This document shows positions 13,804 through 24,673 of a stretch of 64,000 nt of DNA, piece after piece. The DNA lies in assembly GCF_025698545.1 (NCBI RefSeq), contig NC_068570.1, positions 59,353,924-59,417,923 of the forward strand, given 5' to 3'. Position 1 is the stretch's first letter; every line of letters begins with the position of its first letter. Position numbers and translations under genes: made by a program. The stretch comes from Gossypium raimondii (taxonomy: Eukaryota > Streptophyta > Magnoliopsida > Malvales > Malvaceae). The notes below the pieces were generated by a model. The model searched no databases, had not been told where the DNA came from, and saw nothing but the letters and a program-made list of their open reading frames with translations.

Positions 13804-14640
13804 GTAAATTACGCTAGTAGTCACTGAATTATTGATAAGTTTCATTTTGTCACCAAATTATGAAAATTTATAAAATGATCACCCAATTATTTGATTTTTT
13901 TCTTTTTGATCACTATTCGTTTAAATGACTAGCAGAGAGATGATTTAATGGCTTTTAAAATTGGCATAATAACAAATTTAACCCTCAACATTTATACATT
14001 GTGTCAATTTAGTATTGATTCTAAAAATTTAACTATCAAGATTTACATATTGTGTAATTTGGTTTTGTTTTTCTTTACGACCCTTTACTTAAAAACTAAA
14101 AAATTTAACAAATTTATCAACTAAATTTGATAAATATATATAAAATGGAAACACCCAAATATCTAATATAATAGTTTTATCTTTTCTCATTATTTTAAAA
14201 TTAACCTTCGATATCACAAAGAAAAACAAAACTTCAATAAAAGACCAAATTTTATAATGGGTAAATGTTGAGGGTTAAAGTTACTATCATGTCTATTTTA
14301 AAAGCTGTCAAGTTATATTTTCGTTATTAATTTAATGGCTAGGGATAAATGAATAAAAAGTCGAAGAGTTTGATGACCATTTTGTAGCTTTTTATAATTA
14401 AATGACCAAAAATAGTTTGATGACTACCAATATAATATTTTTTTTTAACAATCTCATTATAAGTTCTGATTATATCTGTTCTTTTTGACACAATGCCTAA
14501 ATCTACCCATAGTCCCACCCCAACCCATAAATAGGAGAATAATACGTTTTAGTGCACTCGAACTTACGTACTCTTGTATTGACAATAATACTCATACTAA
14601 TCAAGTTAAGACTCAATCGACAACTACCAATATAATTTAC
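13804..14640. mobile_element. Inverted-repeat element (family A MITE) with a nested SINE
   Basis: The left end reads TAAATTACGCTAGTAGTCAC. The right end, reversed, reads GTAAATTATATTGGTAGTCA. Long inverted arms contain GTCACCAAATTATGAAAA and its counterpart. The interior is non-coding. Related copies lie at 32262-32990, 45652-45985 and 56112-56315. A minus-strand SINE (14437-14622) sits 18 bp from the right end. Confidence 0.7.
14437..14622 (-). mobile_element. tRNA-derived SINE, complete
   Basis: On the minus strand the head reads GATTGAGTCTTAACTTGATT (box A-like) and then a box B-like GTAAGTTCGAGTGC. The body reads CCCATAAATAGGAGAATAA in reverse, and the tail is an A-run (plus-strand T-run at 14438-14446). 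It is flanked by a perfect 14-bp target duplication, ACTACCAATATAAT, at 14423-14436 and 14623-14636. Length is about 186 bp. Confidence 0.85.
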
Positions 14641-16656
14641 TTAAAAATATCTTATTGTAAATAATATTAAAAGAGTCTAACCACTATTTTTGTTTTTATA
14701 ATTTACATTTTTTAAGTATTGGAACTATGCAAAAGTACAAACTAAGGAACCTTACCTAATTATTAATGTTATTATTTTGGGTTGGTTTAAACTAAATGAT
14801 AAAAAAATAAGTTCTTTTTTCTATTCTAAACAACTTTATATTGTTTTATTATTGGTTTAGGCAAATTAAGATAGGTATGATTATTATAACTTATAATTGA
14901 CAACCTAACAAAAAAAATTATGATTGAATACAAAAAAACAGTCTCTAAATGAAGGTTTTCATAATTGGATCAGAGGTTGAATCAGTCGGATTATTAATTT
15001 TTTATCGGATTAATTTAATAAATTATTTTGAATAAATTATTTTGAAAAATAGAGAAAATTGGTTTAACAGGCTAGAGTGCCGATTCAACCAGTTCAATCA
15101 GTTAGTGGGTTAGCTTTTTCAACCCCTTATTCCAAACTAGTACCTCGGTCGATTCTCAATCAGGTCCGGTTCTGAAAACAGTGCTTGCAATATGTATTTT
15201 GAAGGGAGACTAACTCCTTCAAGAGAAGTTTTCAAAGTTTCATCCGTCGAAAACCAACAAACCCTTCAACAAATCAGTATTGTCCTTAACTAGAGCTTTG
15301 TCTCCCAACTCTAATGAGAACGTAAGTGACTAAGGTTGTCTAAAAAGTCAATGGGTTCAAGCTTTTTTTCATAATCAAAAGACAAAATCTCCATCAAAGA
15401 CAATATCAACCCGAGAGATTCAAAATTTTCCCTAATTTAAATACCATTAATTAACAGAAAACGTGTATTTGCATACAATTTTATTTAACTTAAATTTTTA
15501 ATACATCTAATGTTTATAAATAATATAACAGAAATTATAAGATCGGGTCAAGTGGATAATAATTATATTCTTTGAATTTCTATGTTGTCTTTTTTCAATC
15601 AACTGACAATTGCACATGCTATTCTATTTATTGAAATGTTTTTCTTTTTAAAAGGGATAATTAATTTTGATCCAATTAAGTCCTGTTTTCTGTTTTGGTC
15701 ATTCAACTTTAAAAATTTTCAATTTTAGGCGTTAACATTTGAATTTGTTCCTGTTTTGATTATCCGCTGGTAAATTGATAGCGAAAAACCTTTTTATAAC
15801 TGGTGTAGTAACACATTTAATCCTCAATACTTACATATTCTATCAATTTATCTAAACCCTCTCGTTTTTTAGGAAAACTTTCAAATTTAAATAGATGACT
15901 CGACTCATAGCCTACCATGTCCATTATGCTGTAGAGCACAAATTCAAAGTATAAAATTTGTGTTGTCTCGCAGCAATTATGCTTTTCAAAATAAAAAATA
16001 TAGCTGAAAAAAATACTATTCAATTTGAAAAAAAAAATTGAATTTCAAGTTAAAAAGTAATTCGTGTTCGAGTCGAGTTGAATTGAATTTTACTATTCGA
16101 ATAATTTGAATAATAGATTGGTGTAAATACTCCTTTGATCCTTGTCAATTTTAAAAATAAGTAAATTGGTCTCTCTTTCAACAAAAATTACAAAAACAAT
16201 CAAAATATTTATAAAAATTCTAAAATTTATATATTTTTTAAAATTTATAAAAAATTTAAAAAATTTCTGAAGAATATATAAAGTAAGTTAAAAATTTTAA
16301 AATTTTCTAAAACAATAATTTTGGGACATAAACAAGTTAATTAATTATTCAAATTTATCATACTAAAATATCTTCTATTTTTTTCTTTAAAAATGTTTTA
16401 AAATATATTATATGGTTTCAAATTTATGTGTTCTAATATGAAATTAATTATACTGTCACAAATATTTAATTTGACATGTTTAATTTTTTAATTTAACTTG
16501 AACAATTTCACTGGATTCGACTTGATTCAATTAAAAAAAATTCAAATCAAGTTAAGATGATAAAATATGACTGGTCAATTCATTTAACTTGTAATTTTTT
16601 CACTCGATTCAATCAAATGCACACCTTTACAAGACTCGATTCAAATCGAGTGGCCC
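14641..16656. other. Intergenic, repeat debris, no gene seen
   Basis: AT-rich. A segment near 14990-15180 resembles one near 40855-40945 (TTCAACCAGTTCAATCAG type), and 15655-15800 looks like one arm of an old inverted-repeat element. No coding region is supported. Confidence 0.4.
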
Positions 16657-16672
16657 AACCCATGAACAGGTC

Positions 16673-16795
16673 TAGCTAAAGCACATTATCCTCCATTTAT
16701 GGGTTGGGGAGGGACTACGGGTAGTTCTAGGCATTGTGTCAAAAAGAGCAGATATGATTAGAACTTATAATGAAATTGTTCAATTTTTTTAAAAA
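16673..16795 (+). mobile_element. SINE 3' part, abutting a hAT-like terminus
   Basis: Matches the body and tail of the SINE at 14437-14622: ACATTATCCTCCATTTATGG, then GGCATTGTGTCAAAAAGAGC. The 5' half is missing. The bases just before it (ACCCATGAACAGGTCTA, ending at 16672) look like the right end of the GC-rich hAT family, which suggests the SINE was split by such an insertion. Confidence 0.65.
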
Positions 16796-17309
16796 TAATT
16801 TTATATTAAAGTAATTAATATCGTATTAGTGAATATACCGTTTCCTTATTGATATTGATACGTACTAGTATCAGTATGTTCCGATATGCTATTTCGTACT
16901 TATTTTTATATATTATTAATTTAATTTTATATGTATTAACATTTTTAAGTATTAGCAATATAGATATTTTTGAAATATATAAAATAATTCTTATTTAAAT
17001 TAGATTTTAGATTAAATTAATATTATTTTATTATTTTACTTTTCTCGATTATGAGATTTTGATATTTTTATATTTCATGCCCTACATCTTGCATGTCGAA
17101 TTTGACATAAATTATAGATATAATATTAAATTTAGTCCTTAATGTTTATATTTTTTCAATTTAAACTTTTTTAGTTAAAATTGACATTCAACCTTTTAAA
17201 AATAGTCAAATTTGACCATCATTTAAAAAAGAATTGAATGGTTATTTTTAACGGAAATATTGACTAAATGTTAAGGGACAAATTTGACATTATGCCTAAA
17301 TTAAAAAAA
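16796..17309. other. Intergenic, no gene seen
   Basis: Very AT-rich. The stretch 17115-17300 has weak inverted-repeat character (LTR-free, non-coding). No gene is supported. Confidence 0.4.
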
Positions 17310-17455
17310 AATTATTTTTTACATAATGCTTAGAACTACCCATAACCCCTCCCTAATCCATAAATAGGAGGATAATAAGTTTTAGCACACTTGAACACAC
17401 GTCCTTCTACATTGGCAACAATGCCAATGTCAATCAAGATAAGGCTCAATTGGTA
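17310..17455 (-). mobile_element. SINE copy, minus strand
   Basis: Same family as 14437-14622: on the plus strand CATAATGCTTAGAACTACCC, then CATAAATAGGAGGATAATAA, then CAAGATAAGGCTCAATTGG at the head end. Slightly 3' truncated and diverged. Confidence 0.7.
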
Positions 17456-17719
17456 ATTTAAAAAAAGGTCTAACTATTCATTTTATGTAAAAAATTAAAG
17501 CATTAAATATCTATATAATATTTTAGATCGATAAGATAGATATAATTTAATGATGTATCTCTCACATTTATATATATACTTTTCCATGCCTTCAAAGCAG
17601 AACATGAACAAAGGCTCGTATAAACACCGATGCTCACGTTTGAATACAAAAACATGAACCCACCATTTTTCTCTACTTGTTGGTATTCCTATTGCACCTT
17701 CAAAAATCATAGTTGTATA

Positions 17720-19229
17720 CTAATGATGACTATCCTTAAGGTCGGCGAGGCATATCCTTCCGCAGTTGCCGGAATCGAGCCTGTCGAATTTCTGGGAGAT
17801 TTGCATTATGTCTTTTTCCGATACCTTTCCCAGTTCCTTGAGTTTGTATATCACGAACTCGGATTTGCTGCATATGTAAACCGACATCAAACTTAATCAT
17901 ATATCACAAACACCTAAACGAACATAAAGATGGGTGAAGCTAAAAGGTTACTTTAGAGGGGTCATAGATAAATCATAAAGGTTTTTGGGGAGTTTTCAAA
18001 CATAACATGAAAAGGGTAATAAAAGGCGTTTATAGTTATCAATATTCGATCGTAATAACGAAAAGCAGATGTCGGAACCGTCTTGTGCAGGGGCAAAGGG
18101 AGGGTGACTGGCAGGGGCCTGACCCCTACTAAAATGGGAAATTACTTTTTTAGGATAAAAATATAACTTAATATTGTGCTCATGGAGATGCATACCTTAC
18201 GTAACCGTTGTTGTCTATATCGGCGGCGAGAAATTGCGAGACAGTCATGTCTTGACCAAGCACCCATTTAGCCATCCTCCTATGCCTCTTATCAACTCTA
18301 GCCTCAGCCAGATACAAAAAAGCACGAGCAACGGCAACGGTCGATACAAGCAACCAAATTGCAGCGAAAAGCCGACCAGGCATCGTTTTAAATGCCCGAT
18401 CACCGTACCCGACTGTCGTAACCGACATAACCGAAAGATAAAAGGAATCCAACCATTCAAGATGTTCAACAAAATGCATAACACCAACACCAATACCAAT
18501 ACAAAGTACCACAACACCTAATGCTAAACCAACTTTCAATCTAATCCTCATCCTCCCTTTCTTAACATCAATGATATAACTAGTTGCTAAATCTCTTTTG
18601 TCACCATCATGTTGAACCGTTTTCAACAAATAATTCTCTTGTAAATCGAGTACATAACTAACCATACCGCTAAGTAAAATATCGATAAATCCGAAACCGA
18701 CCAACACAAATAAGATCGAAAACAACTTAGTAGCGTTACTATTAGGGGTAATATCACCGAACCCAATGGTGCACATCGTGACGATACAAAAATACAATGC
18801 ATCGACAACAGGATTCGTTTTTGGACCGACGAAATGATGACGATTAAACCAATATATGGCAACACCCAATGATAAATACAATATTAAAAGTATACAAGCT
18901 TGTCTTACAATTGATTCGGATCCGAATTTAGGTTTAGGGATTGATGGATTGATTGCATCCATTAAAACCGCCATTGCTGGTGCCGTTTTGCATCGGTGGA
19001 GATTGATTTTTCGCCATGTGAGATTTGGGTCTGATCGTGTTGCTGGTGAATTTTGTTGATTTTGAAGTAAAAGCGATTCTTGAAGGTTTAAAATGGTATC
19101 TGAAGATGATGATGGTGGTAGCGGCGGCTTTGGTGAATTTAGTGATTCGACTATTGATGGGAGAAAAACTGGGGGTGGCCTTAATTTTTTCCTAGGGCTT
19201 AAATATGATAGTAATTGATCATTTTCCAT
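17720..19229 (-). CDS. TPK: Two-pore potassium channel (TPK/KCO family)
   Basis: Two exons, 19229-18196 and 17867-17720, join in phase across a 328-bp intron to give 393 residues. Two pore loops carry K+ selectivity motifs: CTIGFGD (153-159) and TTVGYGD (271-277). Each is flanked by membrane segments, giving the four-segment, two-pore layout. At the C terminus a canonical EF-hand loop (DIDNNGYVSKSE, 337-348) spans the splice junction, and a weaker second EF-hand-like loop follows (DSGNCGRICLAD). RCKTAP (79-84) fits an R-x-x-T-x-P site of the 14-3-3 type and aligns with the KTAPAMA block seen in TPK3/TPK5-type members. Family role: Ca2+- and 14-3-3-regulated K+ release, usually at the tonoplast. 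MENDQ is chosen as start; an open upstream extension is F/I-rich low complexity and is probably 5' UTR. Confidence 0.93.
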
Positions 19230-19379
19230 TTTGAAAAAGAAAATTGGGGGAAAATTTTTAAAAGAAAATGCAGATTCAATGAAGAACAATAGAAGAAATG
19301 GGAATTTTGAGAAATGGAAAATAAAAATAAAAATTTGAATGAAAAAAAAAAAAAGTGAAATTATTAGCACCAGAGGATA

Positions 19380-19710
19380 TCGTAGATGGGTGTCTTGTTT
19401 TGGAACAGTTTTAATTTAGTCCATTCATGCGAATGCCATGAAGATGGAGTACGTAAAGAGATGTATGGAAAAAGGATAAAAGAATTTTAAGTCCTTGTAC
19501 TTTTCATATATTTTCAGTTTAGTCTTTATACTTTTATTTACGCCAATTTAATCCCTTGCCTTACTGTTATAAATAATAAAAGTATAGAAATTATTTATAT
19601 TTTATAATTAAATTTAAATAAAAATAATTTTTTATTTTTTATTATTATATATTTTATAATCAAATTAAATCGCTTATATTTTATTATTAATAAATTAAAT
19701 CACTTACTGT
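19380..19710. other. TPK upstream region
   Basis: Contains the presumed TPK promoter and AT-rich sequence. The bases at 19490-19560 resemble one arm of a common inverted-repeat element. No gene is seen. Confidence 0.4.
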
Positions 19711-19990
19711 TCTCGCACCTGCGGCTGTTCCAGCTTGTCGCCCTTGGGGCTACCGATGCTGGACCCGCTGTCGTAGAAGAGAAAACGAAATCCGATATGG
19801 TGATCAAGGAGGTTTCTAGCAATGCCCAGATTGCGGTAATTAAAGCAGTTAAGGCTATAATAAGTTTGGCTTTGAAAGAAGCGAAAGAGTTTTTTGAAGG
19901 CTTACCGAAAAAGCCTCGAAAAGAGGAAACAAATGATGCCAAGAAACAACTTGAAGAAGCTAGAGCTAAAGTTTCATTGCTTAGAACCTT
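19711..19990 (+). pseudogene. Plastid ribosomal protein L7/L12 pseudogene fragment
   Basis: In the plus-strand frame from 19755 the translation contains PAVVEEKT, then SNAQIAVIKAVKA, SLALKEAKEFFEGLPKKP and DAKKQLEEARAKVSLL. This matches the C-terminal domain of bacterial/plastid-type L7/L12 (family form VEEKTEFDVVI, SNARIATIKAVRALTSLALK, DAKKQLEEAGAKVSIV). An upstream LAPAAVPA piece, matching the alanine-rich hinge, is in another frame, so there is a frameshift near 19735. There is no transit peptide or N-terminal domain. A few residues between GLPKKP and DAKKQ are lost. It is intronless and directly abuts a LINE fragment, which suggests a LINE-made or LINE-carried copy. The source gene is not in the window. 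Confidence 0.8.
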
Positions 19991-20019
19991 GAAGAAACAA
20001 CCCAAGGAGAGGAGATTAG

Positions 20020-20600
20020 CTCTCCAGCCTTGGAGTTCCATCATCAGCAAATAACAGGTGGGAGAGAGCAATACCTCTTCTGCTTAGCTTAATGCCATGA
20101 ATGAGGCCTTCATCTTTTTCTTTGATCAAGGTTGAGGAAAGGACATTATGGCAGAGAATGAAAATATAAGGAGATAAAGGATCTCCTTGTCGAATTCCTC
20201 CGTTCATCGAAGATATGCACGAAAGGTTTCGGTGTATCCACCATTGAGGAAATCCCATAACAGACAGACCAGTTTATCACAAAGTCCCAATGCAAAGAAG
20301 ATAGCAGGCTTACACCATCAGGTCCAAGAGAAGAAGCTGTGTTGGTGATATCGTCATTAGTAATTGGAGAACAGAGATAATTTAGATTTTCTTGAGATAG
20401 CTTATATGCCATTGTTGTTACTAATTGGCCAAATTCTATTGTTAACTCTTCTCCTTTTTACTAATGCTTGAAAGTATCTTGTGTTTCATTCTCCTGCAAC
20501 AAACCAATCCACCCTAGACTTGTGGAACCAGTGAATTTGCTCCAGATTAAAAGCTTCTTCTAATCTGTCTCACTTGATCTCTTTTCGTCCCCACCTACAT
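20020..20600 (-). mobile_element. LINE (non-LTR retrotransposon) reverse-transcriptase fragment
   Basis: Minus-strand frames give plant LINE ORF2 signatures: NLEQIHWFHKSRVDWFVAGE near 20480-20545, then LGPDGVSLL near 20315, then [17 protein letters not shown] and [10 protein letters not shown] ending near 20040. The active-site FADD motif is present, but the sequence stops right after it at the junction with the L7/L12 pseudogene. The frame is broken by frameshifts, and the stretch between SSLGPDG and the [11 protein letters not shown] block is shortened. Neither end of the LINE is present. Confidence 0.8.
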
Positions 20601-21759
20601 TATAGTGTGCAAAAGAGTTACCGACAAATGAACCTTGAGGATACAATAAAACCCAATAACTATCTACGTTTTGCACTAGCGGAAACAGTCTATCGAGCAC
20701 TGAGTGGAGCATAGCATAGACATTAATTTCTATAAAGACTTTCTACAGCAATTCTTTATAGAACAATCTATAAATATAAAATATAGTGAAAGAATAGAAA
20801 GAAACTTTGTTTCTCTCTCTCTATATATATATTGGTGCCATGTAAATGAAATTTCACACTTATTTATAAGAGATCTCACGTCTTTTTATAGGAACATTAT
20901 TACTCAAATGGATAGACATATATGTCTTGAATAACATGACTGTTTGCTAATAATCAAGTGAAAGAATTTCTAGTTACTTATAACTTTTCATTTGCAACTA
21001 TTGAGACACTATATATATATTGAAAATGTTCCAACACTTTATTTTATCTTCTGTAGCTGCCTATAGTTCACTCAGACCATGGTGCGCTTTTCTAAGATCA
21101 AAGATTTTAAAAAAAATCAATGGCGTAGTATTTTGAAAAAAAACAATATTCACTTAGTAGCTATATAATAATAATGATATTGTTTTTGTAATTGACCGGA
21201 ATTGAATAAAAATATTTAATGGTGCTAACAGTTAGACTTAAACACTTAAGACTCGAGCTTAGCTCGGCCTGTGATCTAAATTTGTAATAAATTTTATTAT
21301 GTTATATATAGTTTATAATGATTAAATTTATAATAATATATAATATTATAATGTAAATATAAAAAGTGTTAAGTTGTTTATATATAAATTTTTAATAAAT
21401 AAAAAAATATTAAATTTTAAATTTTAAATTTCAAAAAAGAGATTAGAGAATGTGGTTATGAACCAGAGTGTCGAGAGTTTGAATTAGGACCTTTTTCCAC
21501 TTAAGGTAGGAAAAGCACGATGAAGATAGTGTGCCCAAAGCTATAAAATTTGAGCATTGATATTTTGGTGAGTGGTCTTTTATTTATTAATTTTTATAAG
21601 CTCGGCTTAGAATAGAATAATCATTTACAAATATAAGTAGGTTTGGACAAAATCTTAAATATATTCTTTAAGTTGGGTCGGACTCGGATAAGTATGAAAT
21701 ATGTTATTTAAACTTGACCCAAATCTAACTTTGGCGCATGATCTAAACAATGTATTTCC
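20601..21759. other. Intergenic, mostly unidentified
   Basis: 20700-21070 is AT-rich with no recognised gene. 21230-21745 has CTCGGCCTG and GGGTCGGACTCGG near its ends and resembles a decayed copy of the GC-rich hAT family. No coding region is supported. Confidence 0.35.
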
Positions 21760-22110
21760 TTAGTAAAGGAACAATGGAGAGTCATGTACTAAGAGTCGGA
21801 TTACATTTTACCCTCTTTACTCAACAAATGGGCAAATTAGTCTTTGTACATTAAATCAAAGAGCAAAGTAATCCTATTGTTAAAAATTCTATTAATTTTT
21901 ACTGTTAAAATTAGTCACTATAAGTTAGCATAAGGTTACACGTGGAAGTGTAACTACTAAGTTATTTTGTCAATTACGTCAGTTTTTAACAGTAAAAATA
22001 GATAAAAATTTTAACATAGAGGATCAATTTAATATTTTATCTAATATAAAAAGACTGATTTACCAATTTTTAAATAAAAAGACTAATTGAACCTCTCCAG
22101 GGTAGATTTA
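21760..22110. mobile_element. Decayed Mutator-like MITE (GGTAAAAGTACC family)
   Basis: Resembles the copies at 29775, 30514, 34148 and 38245: CATGTACTAAGAGTCGGATT near the left, AGTTTTTAACAGTAAAAATA in the middle, and GACTAATTGAACCTC near the right. The ends have diverged and no target duplication is visible. It lies just upstream of the TIC20 promoter. Confidence 0.6.
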
Positions 22111-22160
22111 CTGTTTATTCTCTAACAAAACCCTAAAATTCACCGGTCCGGCACAACACA

Positions 22161-22167
22161 TATAAAA
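22161..22167 (+). promoter_or_regulatory. TATA box of TIC20-like gene
   Basis: TATAAAA 77 bp upstream of the ATG at 22238, a plausible core promoter position for a short 5' UTR. Confidence 0.55.
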
Positions 22168-22237
22168 GTCGAATTTCCAAAGGCAAAAATTAGAACCAAT
22201 CCCATAAGCCTTTCAATTCAAACAAAGAAAACCAAAA

Positions 22238-22858
22238 ATGGCTGCTCTCTGTTACTCTCTACCCTCTTTAACCCTAAAACCTTCCCCTTTAAACCCCAAA
22301 CCCTACCCCAATATCCCCTTCCTCAGCCACCCAAAACCCAATCTCCGCCTTCCAAAGAAACCCACCACCACCATCACCCGCATGTCACTTAACCCTACTC
22401 CAGCCACAGATCGGTTAATCTCCGTCGCAGCTTACAGTCTCCCCTTCTTCAACTCCCTTCAATACGGTCGCTACCTATTCATCCAATACCCTCAATTGGG
22501 TATTCTATTTGACCCCATTTTACCCTTCTTATCCCTCTACAAATCCGTACCTTACGCCAGCTTCGTCGCTTTCTTTGCTTTGTACCTTGGTGTGGTTCGT
22601 AACCCGAGTTTCAGTCATTACGTTAGGTTCAATTCGATGCAGGCTGTGACATTGGATGTGTTGCTGGTGGTGCCTTTGTTGCTAACGAGAATATTTAATC
22701 CGGGTCGGGTCGGGTTGGGGTTTAAGGTCATGGTTTGGGGACATACGGGGGTTTTTGTTTTTAGTTGTTTGTGTTTTGTTTATGGGGTGGTTTCTAGTAT
22801 TTTGGGTCGGACTCCATATTTACCTTTCGTTGCTGATGCTGCTGGTAGGCAAATTTAA
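22238..22858 (+). CDS. TIC20-II: TIC20-II-like chloroplast inner-envelope protein
   Basis: Single-exon gene of 206 residues, the usual length for TIC20-II. The first ~50 residues are rich in Ser, Thr, Pro and Lys with few acids, a typical plastid transit peptide. About four hydrophobic segments follow, with conserved-type sequence DRLISVAAYSLPFFNSLQYG, PFLSLYKSVPYASFVAFFAL, NPSFSHYVRFNSMQAVTLD and a final SSILGRTPYLPFVADAAGRQ. TIC20 proteins are membrane components of the inner-envelope protein import machinery; the exact job of the II branch is less clear. The start is the first ATG after a TATA box 77 bp upstream. Its 3' flank is joined at about 22969 to the inverted duplicate of the CorA-like gene. 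Confidence 0.9.
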   Translation: MAALCYSLPSLTLKPSPLNPKPYPNIPFLSHPKPNLRLPKKPTTTITRMSLNPTPATDRLISVAAYSLPFFNSLQYGRYLFIQYPQLGILFDPILPFLSLYKSVPYASFVAFFALYLGVVRNPSFSHYVRFNSMQAVTLDVLLVVPLLLTRIFNPGRVGLGFKVMVWGHTGVFVFSCLCFVYGVVSSILGRTPYLPFVADAAGRQI

Positions 22859-22968
22859 GCAGCCTTTGTATAATTTAGTAATAATATTGTTCTTCTATTT
22901 CTTTAATTGTTTTGTATTTTAATCTGCAATTCCCAGAAACTGTTGTTATAACTTCATAATTATTAAGT

Positions 22969-24031
22969 TTGATTTAGATGGTGGGTAGCTTTGATTTTTC
23001 TTGTATGAAATGAATTATATTTAGCTTAATCAATGGATGATAGAATATTTTTGTATATTGTTTTTGTTCATAGATTGTATGGGGCAGCTTGATTTGATTG
23101 TTAAAAACAAGCTGTTGGTATCTAAATCTAATTCAACAGTTTGCATTATCAGCTTTGACTTTTTTTTCAGATTACTTTAAAGCACTCATTGTAGTTTGTT
23201 TTTGGGTACTTCATGAATGGTAATGGACCGGTTTCTCAAAAAGAAAATGCTCGAGAGACATAAGCATGTCCCGAGTAGAGATGTTATGCCTGCGACTGAT
23301 CCTTGGACGGATGGGCAAGAAAGCGATGAACTCCAGATATGGTTATAGGGTCCAAGGCAAACGATCTGTGCTTTCGAGTTTATCCGAGGTCATAAGAAAC
23401 CGAGCCTTCTTCTCCGGGACTGGATGGACAGAAATTAACAGAGTCCTCTTTCGGTTTGGAGCCAAGGGATGGTTTGGTTGCTTCATTCGATGAATACAAT
23501 AATGGACCTAACCTTGAACCAGGCTAATTCCATGCCGGTTCCATGCCTGAGAGATTGGACAGATGGGTTGATTTGTGCTTTCGGGTTCATAAGAAACTGA
23601 TAAACTCCAGATATGGTTGGTTATAGGGTCCTAGGCAAACAATTTGTGCTTTTCGAGTTTATTCGAGGTCATAAGAAACCGAGCCTTCTTCTTCAGGACT
23701 GGATGGACAGAAACTAACAGAGTCCTCTTTCTATTTGGAGCCAAGGGATCATGTTCATGTGATTAATTCTTTCAATGAATACAGCAATGGACGTAGCCTT
23801 CAACCAGACCAGTTCCTTGCTACCGAAAGGTTTGATAGTTGAAAAATGTGCGAGTCAATGGAAGATGGTTTGACTGGGAGTGACTGGCAGGGCCCGAATG
23901 GTGGTGCCATTTGGTTGCTGGTCGCCTCACCGTTGTCTTGGCTCAATGATGCCCAGTGGTTACATGATGAAGCATCTTCTATATGAGGTAATAGTCCTCG
24001 GCATTCCGTAGGTAAAATTTATTGCATCAGT
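22969..24031 (+). pseudogene. Inverted, rearranged duplicate of the CorA-like gene 5' end
   Basis: The plus strand here matches the minus strand of about 33347-34803. 22969-23215 equals the 5' flank/UTR (GGGCAGCTTGATTTGATTGT, AAAGCACTCATTGTAGTTTG). 23230-23940 equals exon 1 (KHKHVPSRDVLPGTD region, GGTGGTGCCATTTGG). 23980-24031 equals the exon 1 donor and the start of intron 1 (ATATGAGGTAATAGTCC). The copy lacks about 480 bp present in the source between the UTR and the ATG, including the MITE at 34148-34478. Exon 1 is frameshifted, and a segment of it is present twice (23250-23520 and 23547-23800). It cannot make the protein. Because UTR-flank and intron sequence are retained, it came from a DNA-level duplication and not from an mRNA. 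Confidence 0.88.
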
Positions 24032-24379
24032 TAAGAAGCCGAGGCCAGCCCTCGTAAACATCACCATCGCCAGCAGCACCCAGATCCACCACAACTCCAG
24101 CGAAGGTGGTAACCTCTCATTAGCGGAGAAGAGAAAACCCACATTGAGCCCAAAGAGGCCCCCATTATGAGAGGGAGGCGGGACAACACACTGGAATGTT
24201 AAAAGAAGAGAAGAACTAGAGCTGAAGTAAGTTGAGCAGCCGACTTAGCGGTAGAAGCAGAAAAGTTTTTGGGACTCTAGTTTACATATTTTTTTAAGGG
24301 TTAAAATGTAAATTTATCATTTTATCAGTTTATAATTTTATAATTTTTAAAAGATTAGATTAAAAATTTATCATTTTTG

Positions 24380-24616
24380 GGTGAGTTAAAATGCAATTTA
24401 ACCATGTATTAACTTAAAATGGAAAATTGCATGTTTGCTCCTTTAAATTCTATAAAAAATTAAGTTAATACATGGTTAAATTGCATTTTAGCTCACATGT
24501 GATCTACCCAGGGACAGCATCGTCTTGATCCCCTTAAAATAGAAAATTTTATGTTTACTCCTTTAAATTCTATAAGGGGACCAAGACGACGTTGTCACTG
24601 GGTAGATCACATGTGT
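24380..24616. repeat. Paired foldback (hairpin) repeats
   Basis: Two inverted repeats sit end to end. The first pairs 24380-24417 (AAAATGCAATTTAACCATG) with 24462-24497 (CATGGTTAAATTGCATTTT). The second pairs 24493-24535 (CACATGTGATCTACCCAGGG) with 24575-24616 (CACTGGGTAGATCACATGTG reading outward). Arms are about 36-43 bp with loops of about 40 bp, and the sequence is non-coding. Confidence 0.8.
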
Positions 24617-24673
24617 TCTCAACTATTTTACAGTCAATTAAGTAAATAATTAATTGGGTGGCAATAATAATAA

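Noticed and set aside
19230-19370. 47-residue upstream extension of the TPK reading frame
   Set aside because: Almost only F, I, L and K in an A/T-rich stretch; family proteins have no such leader, so MENDQ is the likelier start.
20704-20934. 76-residue plus-strand open frame
   Set aside because: AT-driven composition, no recognisable domain, next to a LINE fragment.
22238-24031. TIC20 and the following open frame (23266-23493) as one gene
   Set aside because: The downstream frame is part of the CorA-like pseudogene, and TIC20-II has normal length without it.
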